A stretch of 45,207 bases of DNA from CAZVXI01 sp964631295 (GCA_964631295.1 CAZVXI010000001.1:1-45207); one strand, 5' to 3'; shown: positions 15,556 to 24,538, counted from the stretch's first letter. Program-made: numbers and translations. The notes: generated from the letters alone by a model not told the origin.

Positions 15556-17025
15556 CTACGAGAGTGGTGGCAACTGGCCCGCCCGCACGAATGCGTGTTC
15601 GTATAGATACAAACCGAAGAGTGCTGGCACCCATGCAGCCACGGGAACAACAAGCGCAACCACGACCGTGGCAAGCACACCTATGATCAGTCCATCGCGA
15701 TAGGCTTTCAACGGTCCGAGTCGGACGACCCCGAGGAATCCCGCCGCCTGTTTTGCGTTCTCAGTCGGATGCACCCGATAACGCTCCGCCCAAGAGAGCA
15801 GGCCATGCATCGCGACGACGCCGATAAACAGCAGCTTGAGCGTTGAAGTTGGCGCAACGATCAACAAGACCGCGCCGCCGCACAGCACGGCCTGGCACAG
15901 CAGGTGCCAGATCAGCAACTCACTCTCCCATAAGTCGCGCCCTTTGCACTGCGCGAACAGGAAAGCCGTATAGCCTGCGACCATGGCACCAAGCCCGGCA
16001 TTGATGCCACGAAGGAGATCTGCAATGCCCTCCAAGCCAGCCATCCGGGCGACGATCGATGCAGAAATCGTCCCGCAGAAAACGCCAAGAACAACCCCAC
16101 CGCGTACCAGCCAACTCCTCCAGTTTGGTCGGGTCAGTAGTCGGTAGAAGTATTGCGGCCGGGCGAGATCCTCCACCAGAAGCCCGAGCGTGACCAGCGT
16201 GAAAACGAGCGCGAGAACTTCCGGCAAATAGGCCTGCGTCCAGCCCGTCATACCAAATAGCGTTGCAAACGGCGCGAGCATCGCAGCACCGCTGGCTATT
16301 CCCTTCGTGACCAGATAGGCGGCCACTGGCCAACCCCACTCGACTCGATGCCCGATATCCAGCACGACACGCGAGGATGGCTCGGTCGGCACATCGGCTG
16401 GCCAATCCTCGGGTTTATCTGGCGGCCGATCAGACCAGATGTAGGTCTCAGGCCGCTCAGGCACGCCGGGGTTCAGAGCGACATCCGACGCTCCTTTGTA
16501 TCGAACGTTCGGCCCCGTCCCCTGTTCCGGCCGACGAACTCTCAGATCGTCTTCACCGCTGATCTGCGACACGCGCGACTCCGGATCATCGAAGTCGCCA
16601 GGAATGATGGCCCCAACGGGACACACGGTGACGCATGCAGGTTCCAATCCATCTTCTACACGGTGAGCACAAAAGTGGCACTTCTCGACTGCGCCGGAGT
16701 CGTCGTTCAGGTAGATCGCATCGTACGGGCAGGCCTGCATGCATGCCCGACACCCGATACACGCATCACGATCGATGTCGACGATGCCATCGGCGCGTTT
16801 CTCCAGCGCGTTTACCGGGCAGATCGTCACACATGGGGCATCTGAGCAGTGGTTACATCGCTGAACGAGGAAGTCGCGTTTGACCTCTGGAAATAACCCG
16901 AGCTCGACATATTTGACCGACGTCCGAAAGTTCCCCACCGGGACATTGTTCTCGGCCTTACAAGCGACCGTACAAGCGTGGCAGCCAATGCACGAGTCGT
17001 GATCGATGACAAACCCATACTGCAT
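15556..17025 (-). CDS. Fused 4Fe-4S ferredoxin and NrfD-type membrane anchor subunit
   Basis: A 489-residue protein that joins what are usually two subunits. Residues 1-200 are a four-cluster ferredoxin of the PsrB/DmsB/SoeB kind: C12-x2-C15-x2-C18-x3-C22, then CNHCSDAPCVTICP, CIGCRACMQACP and CHFCAHRVEDGLEPACVTVCP. The rest is a polytopic NrfD/DmsC-like quinone-interacting anchor with about eight to ten hydrophobic segments. It would pass electrons between the quinone pool and the downstream molybdopterin subunit. The open frame reaches GTG 17064, but family members begin as MQYGFVIDHDSCIGC, so ATG 17025 is chosen. There is no Shine-Dalgarno, and TATACT lies seven bases before the ATG. First gene of the probable operon that ends with mutY. 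Confidence 0.85.
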   Translation of the reverse strand: MQYGFVIDHDSCIGCHACTVACKAENNVPVGNFRTSVKYVELGLFPEVKRDFLVQRCNHCSDAPCVTICPVNALEKRADGIVDIDRDACIGCRACMQACPYDAIYLNDDSGAVEKCHFCAHRVEDGLEPACVTVCPVGAIIPGDFDDPESRVSQISGEDDLRVRRPEQGTGPNVRYKGASDVALNPGVPERPETYIWSDRPPDKPEDWPADVPTEPSSRVVLDIGHRVEWGWPVAAYLVTKGIASGAAMLAPFATLFGMTGWTQAYLPEVLALVFTLVTLGLLVEDLARPQYFYRLLTRPNWRSWLVRGGVVLGVFCGTISASIVARMAGLEGIADLLRGINAGLGAMVAGYTAFLFAQCKGRDLWESELLIWHLLCQAVLCGGAVLLIVAPTSTLKLLFIGVVAMHGLLSWAERYRVHPTENAKQAAGFLGVVRLGPLKAYRDGLIIGVLATVVVALVVPVAAWVPALFGLYLYEHAFVRAGQLPPLS

Positions 17026-17032
17026 GATGGGC

Positions 17033-17038
17033 AGTATA
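17033..17038 (-). promoter_or_regulatory. Candidate -10 element just upstream of the FeS-NrfD fusion gene
   Basis: Read on the minus strand, TATACT lies seven bases before ATG 17025 with no Shine-Dalgarno between. This matches the geometry at the ROK kinase gene and suggests a leaderless transcript. No convincing -35 box is seen. Confidence 0.3.
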
Positions 17039-17125
17039 GCCCAACGAGCATGGCCCTCGTTCACCCATCTCAGCCGATCCCGAGAGCCGATAACCGCCGC
17101 CCCGACCGATCCCGAACACGATTGC

Positions 17126-17153
17126 TTGCTTCAACATTCAGAGGTGCTATGCT
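17126..17153 (+). promoter_or_regulatory. Candidate promoter of tRNA-Gly
   Basis: TTGCTT (17126-17131) and TATGCT (17148-17153) are 16 bases apart, placing a start near 17160, about 25 bases before the mature tRNA. A second TTGCTT overlaps at 17122-17127. Confidence 0.4.
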
Positions 17154-17184
17154 TTTCGCCCGGCGAGGTCTTGCGCCAGCTTGT

Positions 17185-17256
17185 GCGGGTGTAGCTCAGT
17201 GGTAGAGCGTCACGTTGCCAACGTGAATGTCGAGGGTTCGAATCCCTTCACCCGCT
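17185..17256 (+). tRNA. tRNA-Gly, anticodon GCC
   Basis: A 72-base cloverleaf. The acceptor stem is GCGGGTG paired with CACCCGC, and the D arm contains GTAGCTCAGTGGTAGAGC. The anticodon stem is TCACG/CGTGA around loop TTGCCAA, with anticodon GCC at 17217-17219. The T arm is GAGGGTTCGAATCCCTT and the discriminator base is T. The 3' CCA is not encoded. It stands alone, divergent from the oxidoreductase operon. Confidence 0.97.
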
Positions 17257-17350
17257 TTCCGAGAACCGGTAATGACGGCGTAAACGAGCTGCTCCGCATG
17301 AAGCAAGCCCGTGCGAGAACGATCGCGCAGGAAGGGGAAACGTGTGTGGT

Positions 17351-17366
17351 TTTCGGCATGCCGAAA
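17351..17366. repeat. Perfect 16-base palindrome downstream of tRNA-Gly
   Basis: TTTCGGCATGCCGAAA is self-complementary over its whole length. It lies about 95 bases after the tRNA end in the 217-base spacer before the convergent beta-helix gene. It is not followed by a T-run, so it is more like a protein-binding site or processing hairpin than a classic terminator. The rest of the spacer shows no convincing gene. Confidence 0.4.
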
Positions 17367-17473
17367 GTTGGCATCAAACTCGGTGCTGTAATACGGACGG
17401 TGTCGCTCTGAAAAAGCCCCAAGGCGATCCGTCGGGTTTGCGGCGAAGCAACCACACCGGGCCGCCTGAGTCT

Positions 17474-18793
17474 CTATTGCGGGCAGTCGCCCCAACCGGC
17501 GAGAACGGCGAGCAGATCCGCGAGCCCGATGAAGCCGTCGGCATCGATATCGCCTGCACACCCCGTTGATGAGCCGCAACTGCCCCATTCGCTGAGCACG
17601 GTGAGCAGGTCGCCCAAGCCGATCATCTGATCGCCATCTGTATCGCCTTCGCACGGCGGCGGACCGTCCGGCTGCAGTTCGAACGGACCAAGGTCCACAT
17701 TCGGTTCGACAATCTCCGGATTATCCGGGTTGGCAAAGCGAGGATTGTGAGCAAGGTCCATCGTGATGTCGTCCGGAATAAACTCGTTCTCACCGGCATC
17801 AATGAGCGGCGAATCTGCTTTCAGATGAAAATCACCAGCTTCCGGATCAACGAATGCGGGGTTCACCTCGACATTCCCTTCCCCTTCCCAGCCACCTTGA
17901 ACGCACGAGTTGAGAATTGTCATCTCGCCGAGCGCGACCCCCATCTCGTCCGCCTCGTCCGGATCTCCATTGTCCCAGAAGATGCAGTTCATTGCCACAC
18001 CAACAGCTGAAGGGCCGATCACCTGGAAAGCCTCGCCGGAAGATGAGTTGGTCGCCTGGTTTTGTGAGAAAGTCGAGTTACTGATCTCGACAACGCTGTT
18101 GTGGTTGTAAATCCCACCGCAGAACCGCCCCTCGTTGTCGACAATAAGACAGTTCACGAACTCAGCACCACTCAACTCACGAAGCGACGCAGCACCTCCG
18201 GAGGCGAACCCATCACCGCGATTCGAACGGAACTCGACACTCACCAATCGCGGAAAACTCGAGTATGCATGGAGGCCACCACCGCCACCCGTGCCGCTCG
18301 CGTTGGCGACGTTGTTCTCAATCACGCAATCGAAGAGCCATGGATTGCCAGTCCAGACTGCAATCCCGCCACCCGCACCGGCCGAGTTGTTTTCGATGCG
18401 ACAGTTGCGAATCGTGGGGCTGGCAGACTGGACGAAAATGCCGCCACCGCGAATCAGGCCACCTGCATCGGTCCCTGTTCCACCAGTGACTGAGAAGCCG
18501 TCGAGGATGCTCTGCGGGCCCTCGAAGTTGACGAACAGGATGACGCTTCCCTCGTCGACAGATCCATCGATCACGGTTTCCGAGGCTCCCTCCGCTGCGC
18601 GTACTTCGATCCGCTTGCCACGAAAGTCAACCGACTCGCGATATACGCCCGGCGCGACAAGGACCAGATCCCCGTCTGTCGAGGCATCGATGGCACTCTG
18701 AATCGTGGAGAACTCGGCTGGCACATCCAGTTGATCAGCCATTGCGGGGCCGCCAACTGCGATACAAGCCGTGATTGCGAATGTCGTCCGCAT
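17474..18793 (-). CDS. Exported right-handed beta-helix protein with dockerin-like tail
   Basis: A 439-residue product. GGGAGG eight bases upstream of ATG 18793 and the signal peptide (MRTTFAITACIAVGGPAMA) fix the start, although the frame is open further upstream. After VPAEFSTIQSAIDASTDGDLV, the usual opening of pectate-lyase-like (PbH1) folds, come successive coils such as SPTIRNCRIENNSAGAGGGI. The repeated pattern of asparagines, glycines and short strands extends to about residue 360. The C-terminus has two dockerin-like units (GLGDLLTVLSEWG and GLADLLAVLAGWG) separated by a short cysteine-containing linker. Catalytic residues for a polysaccharide lyase are not evident, so it may be structural or adhesive. 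It resembles the gene at 29751-30845 in plan. Confidence 0.85.
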   Translation of the reverse strand: MRTTFAITACIAVGGPAMADQLDVPAEFSTIQSAIDASTDGDLVLVAPGVYRESVDFRGKRIEVRAAEGASETVIDGSVDEGSVILFVNFEGPQSILDGFSVTGGTGTDAGGLIRGGGIFVQSASPTIRNCRIENNSAGAGGGIAVWTGNPWLFDCVIENNVANASGTGGGGGLHAYSSFPRLVSVEFRSNRGDGFASGGAASLRELSGAEFVNCLIVDNEGRFCGGIYNHNSVVEISNSTFSQNQATNSSSGEAFQVIGPSAVGVAMNCIFWDNGDPDEADEMGVALGEMTILNSCVQGGWEGEGNVEVNPAFVDPEAGDFHLKADSPLIDAGENEFIPDDITMDLAHNPRFANPDNPEIVEPNVDLGPFELQPDGPPPCEGDTDGDQMIGLGDLLTVLSEWGSCGSSTGCAGDIDADGFIGLADLLAVLAGWGDCPQ

Positions 18794-19107
18794 AAGAAAT
18801 CCCTCCCACCGGTCAGCTGTCGTCGCGGCGAGGTACTCACAGAACCCATACGCCCAGACTTTCACCGAAGTTGCCTCAAGCCTCCGATTCCAAGATCAAC
18901 GCAACGAACCTGAAATCGACACTTCAAGCCCGCGATGGTGAAACTGCGCCCTTTGGCTGGATGAGGCAAAATCCAAGCGAATAGCCTGCAATAACAGCGA
19001 TCAGGTGGGAACCTGTTCTCGGACCATTACATGGGACACCGATCGGTGACTCAAGAACAAATGATACAACTGCACAGATTGTGGATAACTCTCGACAATC
19101 AGCCATG
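18794..19107. other. Intergenic region, no gene seen
   Basis: The 314-base leader region of the beta-helix gene is AT-richer than its surroundings. It contains one perfect DnaA-box-like TTATCCACA (minus strand, 19080-19088), which on its own means little. The open frame on the minus strand here has no start signal or recognisable product. Confidence 0.5.
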
Positions 19108-19137
19108 AAAAAAGGGCGAGCCCGGCGGCTCGCCCCT
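19108..19137 (-). terminator. Intrinsic terminator of the large cysteine-repeat gene
   Basis: Read on the minus strand, GGGCGAGCC and GGCTCGCCC form a perfect nine-pair stem with a four-base loop, followed at once by six T residues. A textbook rho-independent terminator about 30 bases past the stop of the gene at 19166. Confidence 0.92.
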
Positions 19138-19165
19138 TGCGGAAAACTCGTGTCATTGTCGTTCA

Positions 19166-22100
19166 TCACTTGATTGGACGATGCGGCTGATCGGGAGGGA
19201 AGATCTCGTCTCCGAGACCCGAATCGATCTGGTTCAGGAACCGACGCATCTGCTGAGGTGTCTGCGGGGCACCACCGTTCTCAAGGATGGGCTGATTGTT
19301 CGGGTCATACAGGATGACCGCGGGCTGAATGCCCATACCCACGAGCGACATACCGCCCGCCGCGTATGTGTCGCCGTCCTGTCCGGCACCGGTCAGCGTC
19401 AGGAACTTGGCTGAGATACCGGTCAGTGCAGCGGCCTGGCTGACGACGCCAGTGAGACCATTAACACTGCCATTACACTCCGTTGAGGCGACGCCGTCGA
19501 TCCGCGCCTTGGCGGTCGGTGACTGAAGCACTGAGACAATGAAGTTGTTCGGCAAGTCGTAGTTCCGCAGCAGAGTCTGATCCCAGCACGTGATGCAGCG
19601 GCGGGTGTTCGAGAACTTCGTCTCGTTCGTGTTCCACACATTGAACGCAGCCTTGGTCGTTACCGGCCCGGGTGAATTCATCGTGAAGTCCATGTCGAGG
19701 GGCATCAGCGTCAGGTCTTCATCAGACAGGACTGATACACCCGCAGCGATCGAGCTGAGCGCCATCGATGGCGGTGGGTTGAAGTTCAACTGCAACTGGT
19801 TGTAACCCGCGGCATAATCGAGGCCGTCGAGATTCAACACACCCGGCTCACCAAACTTGCCGCCATGCGGGATGAGGTCATCACACACACCGAACGCGTC
19901 TGCCTGGTACTCCCATGCGTAGGCCTGCCCGTAGTTGACGATTGTGGCTGCACCAGCGAGGTGGTTCCAGCGAATCTGCTCGTTGGAGTTATTCGTCGCC
20001 CAGAGGACAAGGAAACCACGCATCACACGTTCACCCGGACGTTCCGGATCAGGTCGGCCCGGCAGGCCGCCCATCGGCGGGTCAAGGACGTGCGCGAATG
20101 GTGACAGACCGCCGGCTGCGGGCTGGCCACTCTTCGCAGACCAGTATGTCGGCTGGTTACCAGTCAGCTGGAACGCATTATCCACGAAGTTCCAACCCGG
20201 GTGAGCCCGCTCGCCTGTTGCAGGGTCTGCCGGGATCGGCGGATCGCCGTTCACGAAGTAGAGTTGAACATAGACATCATCGCCGTAGTCATTGGTCAAC
20301 GCGATAAACGTATCCTGCAGAAGGTTGCCCTCATCGTCCCAGCGAATCTCGATCTTCGGGTAGATCAGCAGCGAGCCCTTCTCGTTGCGGACGCAGCGCG
20401 TCGGGCAATCGACTTCATCACATGTGAGACCGAATCCCAGGAAGTCGCCACCGTTGATTTGGTCACATTCCTCTGCAGTCACTTCGATACAGTCACCGCC
20501 TGGCAGGCAGCATGGCCCCACATCGCATTGAGCATCTGCACACAGGACGCCATCGCCCTGGAACACGCCATTGAACTCTTCTTCGCAGCAGATTTCTGCC
20601 ATCTCGATGCAGGTTCCATCCGGCAGACAGCAAGCGCCAAAGCCGCCGCACTGTGTGCCATCACCTTGGAAAGAGCCGCCCAGTTCATTGATGCAGCAGA
20701 TTTCCGCAACTTCAACACATGAACCATCCGGCAGACAGCACGCACCCGTGCCACCACAGACGGTGTCATCGCCCTGATAGCTGCCGCCCAGTTCGTTGAT
20801 GCAGCAGATTTCTGCAACTTCAACACATGAACCATCCGGCAAGCAGCAAGCGCCAGTGCCACCGCACACGGTGCCATCGCCCTGGAACGTGCCGCCGAAC
20901 TCTTCTTCGCAGCAGATTTCCGCCACTTCCACACACGAGCCGTCCGGGAGGCAGCAAGCGCCGAAGCCGCCGCACTGCGTGCCATCACCTTGGAACGTAC
21001 CGCCAAACTCATTGATGCAGCAGATTTCCGCCACTTCAACACATGAGCCATCTGGCAGGCAGCAGGCACCCGTGCCACCGCACACGGTGCCATCACCTTG
21101 ATAAACGCCGCCGAACTCGTTGATGCAGCAAATCTCTGCTACTTCAACACATGAGCCGTCAGGCAGACAGCATGCACCTGTGCCACCACATTCGGTGCCG
21201 TCGCCCTGATAGACGCCGCCAAACTCGTTGATGCAGCAGATCTCTGCTACTTCAACACATGAGCCGTCAGGCAGGCAGCATGCGCCAGTGCCACCGCATT
21301 CGGTGCCATCACCTTGGTAGGAACCGCCCAGATCCGCACAGCAAATCTCTGCCACTTCAACACATGAGCCGTCAGGCAAACAGCATGCACCTGTGCCACC
21401 ACATTCGGTGCCATCACCCTGATAGGAGCCGCCAAACTCGTTGATGCAGCAAATCTCTGCCACTTCAACACATGAGCCGTCAGGCAAACAGCATGCACCT
21501 GTGCCACCACATTCGGTGCCATCACCCTGATAAGAGCCGCCAAACTCATTGATGCAGCAGATCTCTGCCACTTCAACACATGAGCCGTCAGGCAGACAGC
21601 ATGCACCTGTGCCACCACATTCAGTGCCTTCGCCTTGGAAGGAGCCGCCGAACTCGTTGATGCAGCAGATCTCTGCGACTTCAACACATGAGCCATCCGG
21701 CAGGCAGCACGCACCCGTGCCACCACACTCGGTGCCATCACCTTGGAAGGAACCGCCGAACTCGTTGACGCAGCAGATCTCTGCGACTTCAACACATGAG
21801 CCATCCGGCAGGCAGCACGCGCCGGTGCCACCACACACGGTGCCGTCACCCTGGAAGGAACCGCCAGCAGCGAGGCAGCATGCTTCGGCAGTTACTGTGC
21901 ACGAACCGCCTGGCAGGCAGCACGCGCCGGTGCCACCACACACGGTGCCATCACCCTGGTAATCGCCACCAAACTCGTTAATGCAGCAGATCTCTGCGAT
22001 TTCGATACAAGAACCGTCCGGAAGGCAGCACGCGCCGGTGCCACCACACACGGTGCCGTCACCCTGATAAGAACCGCCGAACTCGTTGATGCAGCAGATC

Positions 22101-23887
22101 TCTGCCGCTTCAAGACATGAGCCGTCTGGAAGGCAGCACGCGCCGGTGCCACCACACACGGTGCCATCACCCTGGAACGAGCCGCCAAACTCGTTGATGC
22201 AGCAGATCTCTGCTACTTCAAGACATGATCCGTCCGGCAGGCAGCACGCGCCAAAGCCGCCGCACGTTGTGCCTTCACCCTGGAACGAACCACCAAGTTC
22301 GGTGCAGCAAAGCTCTGAGATTTCCAGGCACGAGCCATCGGGAAGGCAGCATGCTCCAGTCTCACCGCACGCCTGGCCGGGGAACCACGTTCCGCTTTGC
22401 TGAACGCACTCGATCTCGGAGGTCACAATGCACGAGCCGTCGGGCAGGCAGCATGCCGATTCAGTCGGGCGAAACTCGTAAATCACGGTGATTTTGCCCA
22501 CAGCGCGGTGCGGATCGCGAAGAACATCGCCCTTGCCAACACCCGCCGAAATCAAAGTTCCGATACCGCGGAGCGATGTCAGGAACGTGTCATCATCACC
22601 TTCGATTACGAAGTCAGCAAGCGGCGCTGTGATGCAGCCATCGTCCACTGCATCGGGTGCTGCTTCAAAGCACCACTGTTCGTTTGCTTCCGTGGTATTG
22701 TTGGCGTTGATTGTCTTGTCGCCATCACCGTTGTTGCAGCCACTGTCGATGCAAAAGCCCGGGAAGAAATACGGGCTTCGGAATGCCGTGAACTGACCGG
22801 GCTGGATAAACCCGCCAACACACTCCTCGCAGATCAGAAAGAACTGATCCGGCGCGACAAGCGAACCAACCGGGAACCCACCAAACAAGCCAATCGGGTC
22901 TCGCCAGATGTCGGGGAACTCATCGCCCGGACCGCCAGGAAGGCCGCCCGACGAGAAGTCCAGACCCGGCGCCTGAACATTATCGATCACGCCGTCGTCG
23001 TCTGTGAAGTTCGCGCGCATCTGCTCAACAATGAAGTTGGCGTCAGTCGTATCGACTGCAGCATCGTTGCCGCGGTTATCGAAGACCGCAACCAGAATAA
23101 CGCGGCCATCAACCATGATGCGAACACGCTCAAGCGTGCGTTCGTCGGATGTACCGGTGAGGAGATCAAACTTGTCGAACGTGAATTCGCGGTCCACAGC
23201 AAGCATCACGAAGTCAAAGAACTGGCACTGAACTTCCTGGGAAATTGCATCATCATCGGTCACCGGGCACGTGTTGCCTTCGCCACATTCGATGTTGGTT
23301 CCCTGGAAGAAGCCGCCCGCCAGATCACAGTCGTCGCGTGTCAGTGTCTGACAGGACCCATCGCTGAAGCAGCAGCCACCCGTGCCATTATCAATCGGAA
23401 AGGCCCAGAAGGTTTCATACGGATCATCAATCGAATCGCCGGGGCACTTGGAGCCGAAGCCCTGCCAGATGCCATCGGCCTCTTCACACTCGACGAGCGT
23501 CATGTTCGATTCACACGTGCCATCGCCGAGGATACAGGCACCATCGAGGCGGGTCGTGCCTGCGACATCGCAGATGATCTCATTGCACTGGATGTTGTCG
23601 CCGCGATACGAGCCGCCCATGGCTTCGCAATCCGCGGGTGTTTCCTGACTGCAGACCATGTCGCGCGTGATGGGGTCGAACACGCAGCAAGCCCCCAAGC
23701 ACGTCAAGTCCGCGCACAGGCTGCCGTTGCCATTGAAAAACCCACCCATTGCATTGCAGTCACCCTGTGTGAGTTCCATACAGGTGTCATCAGGAAGACA
23801 ACATGCCCCCTGACCGTACGCCTGTGGAGCGCAACACAACAGCACAAAGAGCGCTCCGATCATCAACAGAATTCGCGACGATGTCAT
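19166..23887 (-). CDS. P1: giant secreted cysteine-repeat protein with C-terminal CITC domain
   Basis: A 1573-residue exported protein. GGGGAGA upstream of ATG 23887 and the signal peptide (ILLMIGALFVLLCCAPQAYG) set the start. Four divergent cysteine modules open the mature protein (GACCLPDDTCMELTQGDC and so on). An acidic spacer of about 230 residues follows, then 19 modules of about 36 residues, most reading GACCLPDGSCVEVAEICC with six cysteines each. From about residue 1169 there is a domain shared with three neighbours. Its landmarks are EKGSLLIYPKIEIRW, DTFIALTNDY, HPGWNFVDN, IRWNHLAGAAT, NETKFSNTRRCITCWD and a third cysteine in DGVASTEC. Likely extracellular, with many disulfides; partner and role are unknown. 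It has its own terminator. The neighbouring P2, P3 and P4 carry the same terminal domain. Confidence 0.9.
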   Translation of the reverse strand: MTSSRILLMIGALFVLLCCAPQAYGQGACCLPDDTCMELTQGDCNAMGGFFNGNGSLCADLTCLGACCVFDPITRDMVCSQETPADCEAMGGSYRGDNIQCNEIICDVAGTTRLDGACILGDGTCESNMTLVECEEADGIWQGFGSKCPGDSIDDPYETFWAFPIDNGTGGCCFSDGSCQTLTRDDCDLAGGFFQGTNIECGEGNTCPVTDDDAISQEVQCQFFDFVMLAVDREFTFDKFDLLTGTSDERTLERVRIMVDGRVILVAVFDNRGNDAAVDTTDANFIVEQMRANFTDDDGVIDNVQAPGLDFSSGGLPGGPGDEFPDIWRDPIGLFGGFPVGSLVAPDQFFLICEECVGGFIQPGQFTAFRSPYFFPGFCIDSGCNNGDGDKTINANNTTEANEQWCFEAAPDAVDDGCITAPLADFVIEGDDDTFLTSLRGIGTLISAGVGKGDVLRDPHRAVGKITVIYEFRPTESACCLPDGSCIVTSEIECVQQSGTWFPGQACGETGACCLPDGSCLEISELCCTELGGSFQGEGTTCGGFGACCLPDGSCLEVAEICCINEFGGSFQGDGTVCGGTGACCLPDGSCLEAAEICCINEFGGSYQGDGTVCGGTGACCLPDGSCIEIAEICCINEFGGDYQGDGTVCGGTGACCLPGGSCTVTAEACCLAAGGSFQGDGTVCGGTGACCLPDGSCVEVAEICCVNEFGGSFQGDGTECGGTGACCLPDGSCVEVAEICCINEFGGSFQGEGTECGGTGACCLPDGSCVEVAEICCINEFGGSYQGDGTECGGTGACCLPDGSCVEVAEICCINEFGGSYQGDGTECGGTGACCLPDGSCVEVAEICCADLGGSYQGDGTECGGTGACCLPDGSCVEVAEICCINEFGGVYQGDGTECGGTGACCLPDGSCVEVAEICCINEFGGVYQGDGTVCGGTGACCLPDGSCVEVAEICCINEFGGTFQGDGTQCGGFGACCLPDGSCVEVAEICCEEEFGGTFQGDGTVCGGTGACCLPDGSCVEVAEICCINELGGSYQGDDTVCGGTGACCLPDGSCVEVAEICCINELGGSFQGDGTQCGGFGACCLPDGTCIEMAEICCEEEFNGVFQGDGVLCADAQCDVGPCCLPGGDCIEVTAEECDQINGGDFLGFGLTCDEVDCPTRCVRNEKGSLLIYPKIEIRWDDEGNLLQDTFIALTNDYGDDVYVQLYFVNGDPPIPADPATGERAHPGWNFVDNAFQLTGNQPTYWSAKSGQPAAGGLSPFAHVLDPPMGGLPGRPDPERPGERVMRGFLVLWATNNSNEQIRWNHLAGAATIVNYGQAYAWEYQADAFGVCDDLIPHGGKFGEPGVLNLDGLDYAAGYNQLQLNFNPPPSMALSSIAAGVSVLSDEDLTLMPLDMDFTMNSPGPVTTKAAFNVWNTNETKFSNTRRCITCWDQTLLRNYDLPNNFIVSVLQSPTAKARIDGVASTECNGSVNGLTGVVSQAAALTGISAKFLTLTGAGQDGDTYAAGGMSLVGMGIQPAVILYDPNNQPILENGGAPQTPQQMRRFLNQIDSGLGDEIFPPDQPHRPIK
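20402..22456 (-). repeat. In-frame tandem array of about 19 cysteine-module repeats (108-base period)
   Basis: Within P1, about 19 units of roughly 108 bases (36 codons) follow each other without spacers. The consensus product begins GACCLPDGSCVEVAEICC and ends QGDGTxCGGT, with cysteines at positions 3, 4, 10, 17, 18 and 33. The central units are near-identical and the edge units are diverged. One unit (around 21340) has lost a few residues (ICCADLGG). Another (around 21890) reads GGSCTVTAEACC. The pattern indicates recent expansion by unequal exchange in the middle of the array. Confidence 0.95.
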
Positions 23888-23910
23888 ATCAGGTATCTCC
23901 CCGCAGCTTG

Positions 23911-23928
23911 TCACACACCGATGTGTGA
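23911..23928. promoter_or_regulatory. Inverted repeat in the P1 leader
   Basis: TCACACA-CCGA-TGTGTGA: perfect seven-base arms around four bases, lying 24-41 bases upstream of the P1 start codon. It could be a regulator-binding site or an mRNA hairpin beside the ribosome-binding site. Confidence 0.35.
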
Positions 23929-24492
23929 TCGAACTGCAATTTTCCCCACGTGTTGTGGACCAAGAACTTCTTCACCGGCGAAAAGGCCGCAACCCTGACC
24001 AACAGCGCGCAATGACTTCGCCCTCGAGCCATTCCACCTTAGCGCATTGACCATGGTCACTTTCCACCCACTCCATTCGACCTGGGCCACTCCGCCCAGC
24101 GACTCTCCGCGATTTCATCGATGGTCCGGCGCGCTATGACGCGCGCTCGTCCTCGCGGATATCGGACATATATCACCAGAACACGCCGCCGATGTCAAGT
24201 AAAGACTTGGACTATCGGAACTTGTAGCGCGACATGAACTTCGGCAACTGTTCGATCGCGCACGCTGATCGACAGATCAGGCGAGCCGTCGACGTGAAAA
24301 CACTAACTGCATGGGATTTCGAGACTTATGAGGAGCTCGGCCTACGTTGCCACCGCGGATTTTCACCCGACATTGTTGACACAGATCCTTCCCTGCTTCG
24401 CAGCACTACCCAGTCTCACATCTGATGAAACAGCGCGCAATGGGGAGACGCCTAAAAGATGTCCACATGTCGCTTGTTAAGAGAGGCGAAGC

Positions 24493-24538
24493 AGCAAAAG
24501 GAGAGAACGCTCGCACGGTGGTATGCGCGTGCGAGCGT
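24493..24538 (-). terminator. Terminator-like hairpin after P2
   Basis: On the minus strand, a perfect ten-base stem (ACGCTCGCAC and GTGCGAGCGT) with a 12-base loop is followed by the pyrimidine-rich run TCTCTCCTTTTGC. The T-run is interrupted, so termination efficiency is uncertain. Confidence 0.65.

Noticed and set aside
17196..17654. Minus-strand frame ending GEGIRTLDIHVGNVTLYH and the plus-strand frame at 17181
   Set aside because: These are the familiar false ORFs that read through a tRNA gene; the tRNA-Gly cloverleaf is complete.
20402..22456. CRISPR-like or minisatellite array
   Set aside because: The 108-base repeats follow without spacers and keep one open frame with a six-cysteine pattern, so they are coding repeats.
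22397..23998. 533-codon plus-strand frame opposite P1
   Set aside because: It has no Shine-Dalgarno or recognisable domain and mirrors the codon bias of P1, which has a signal peptide and strong start.
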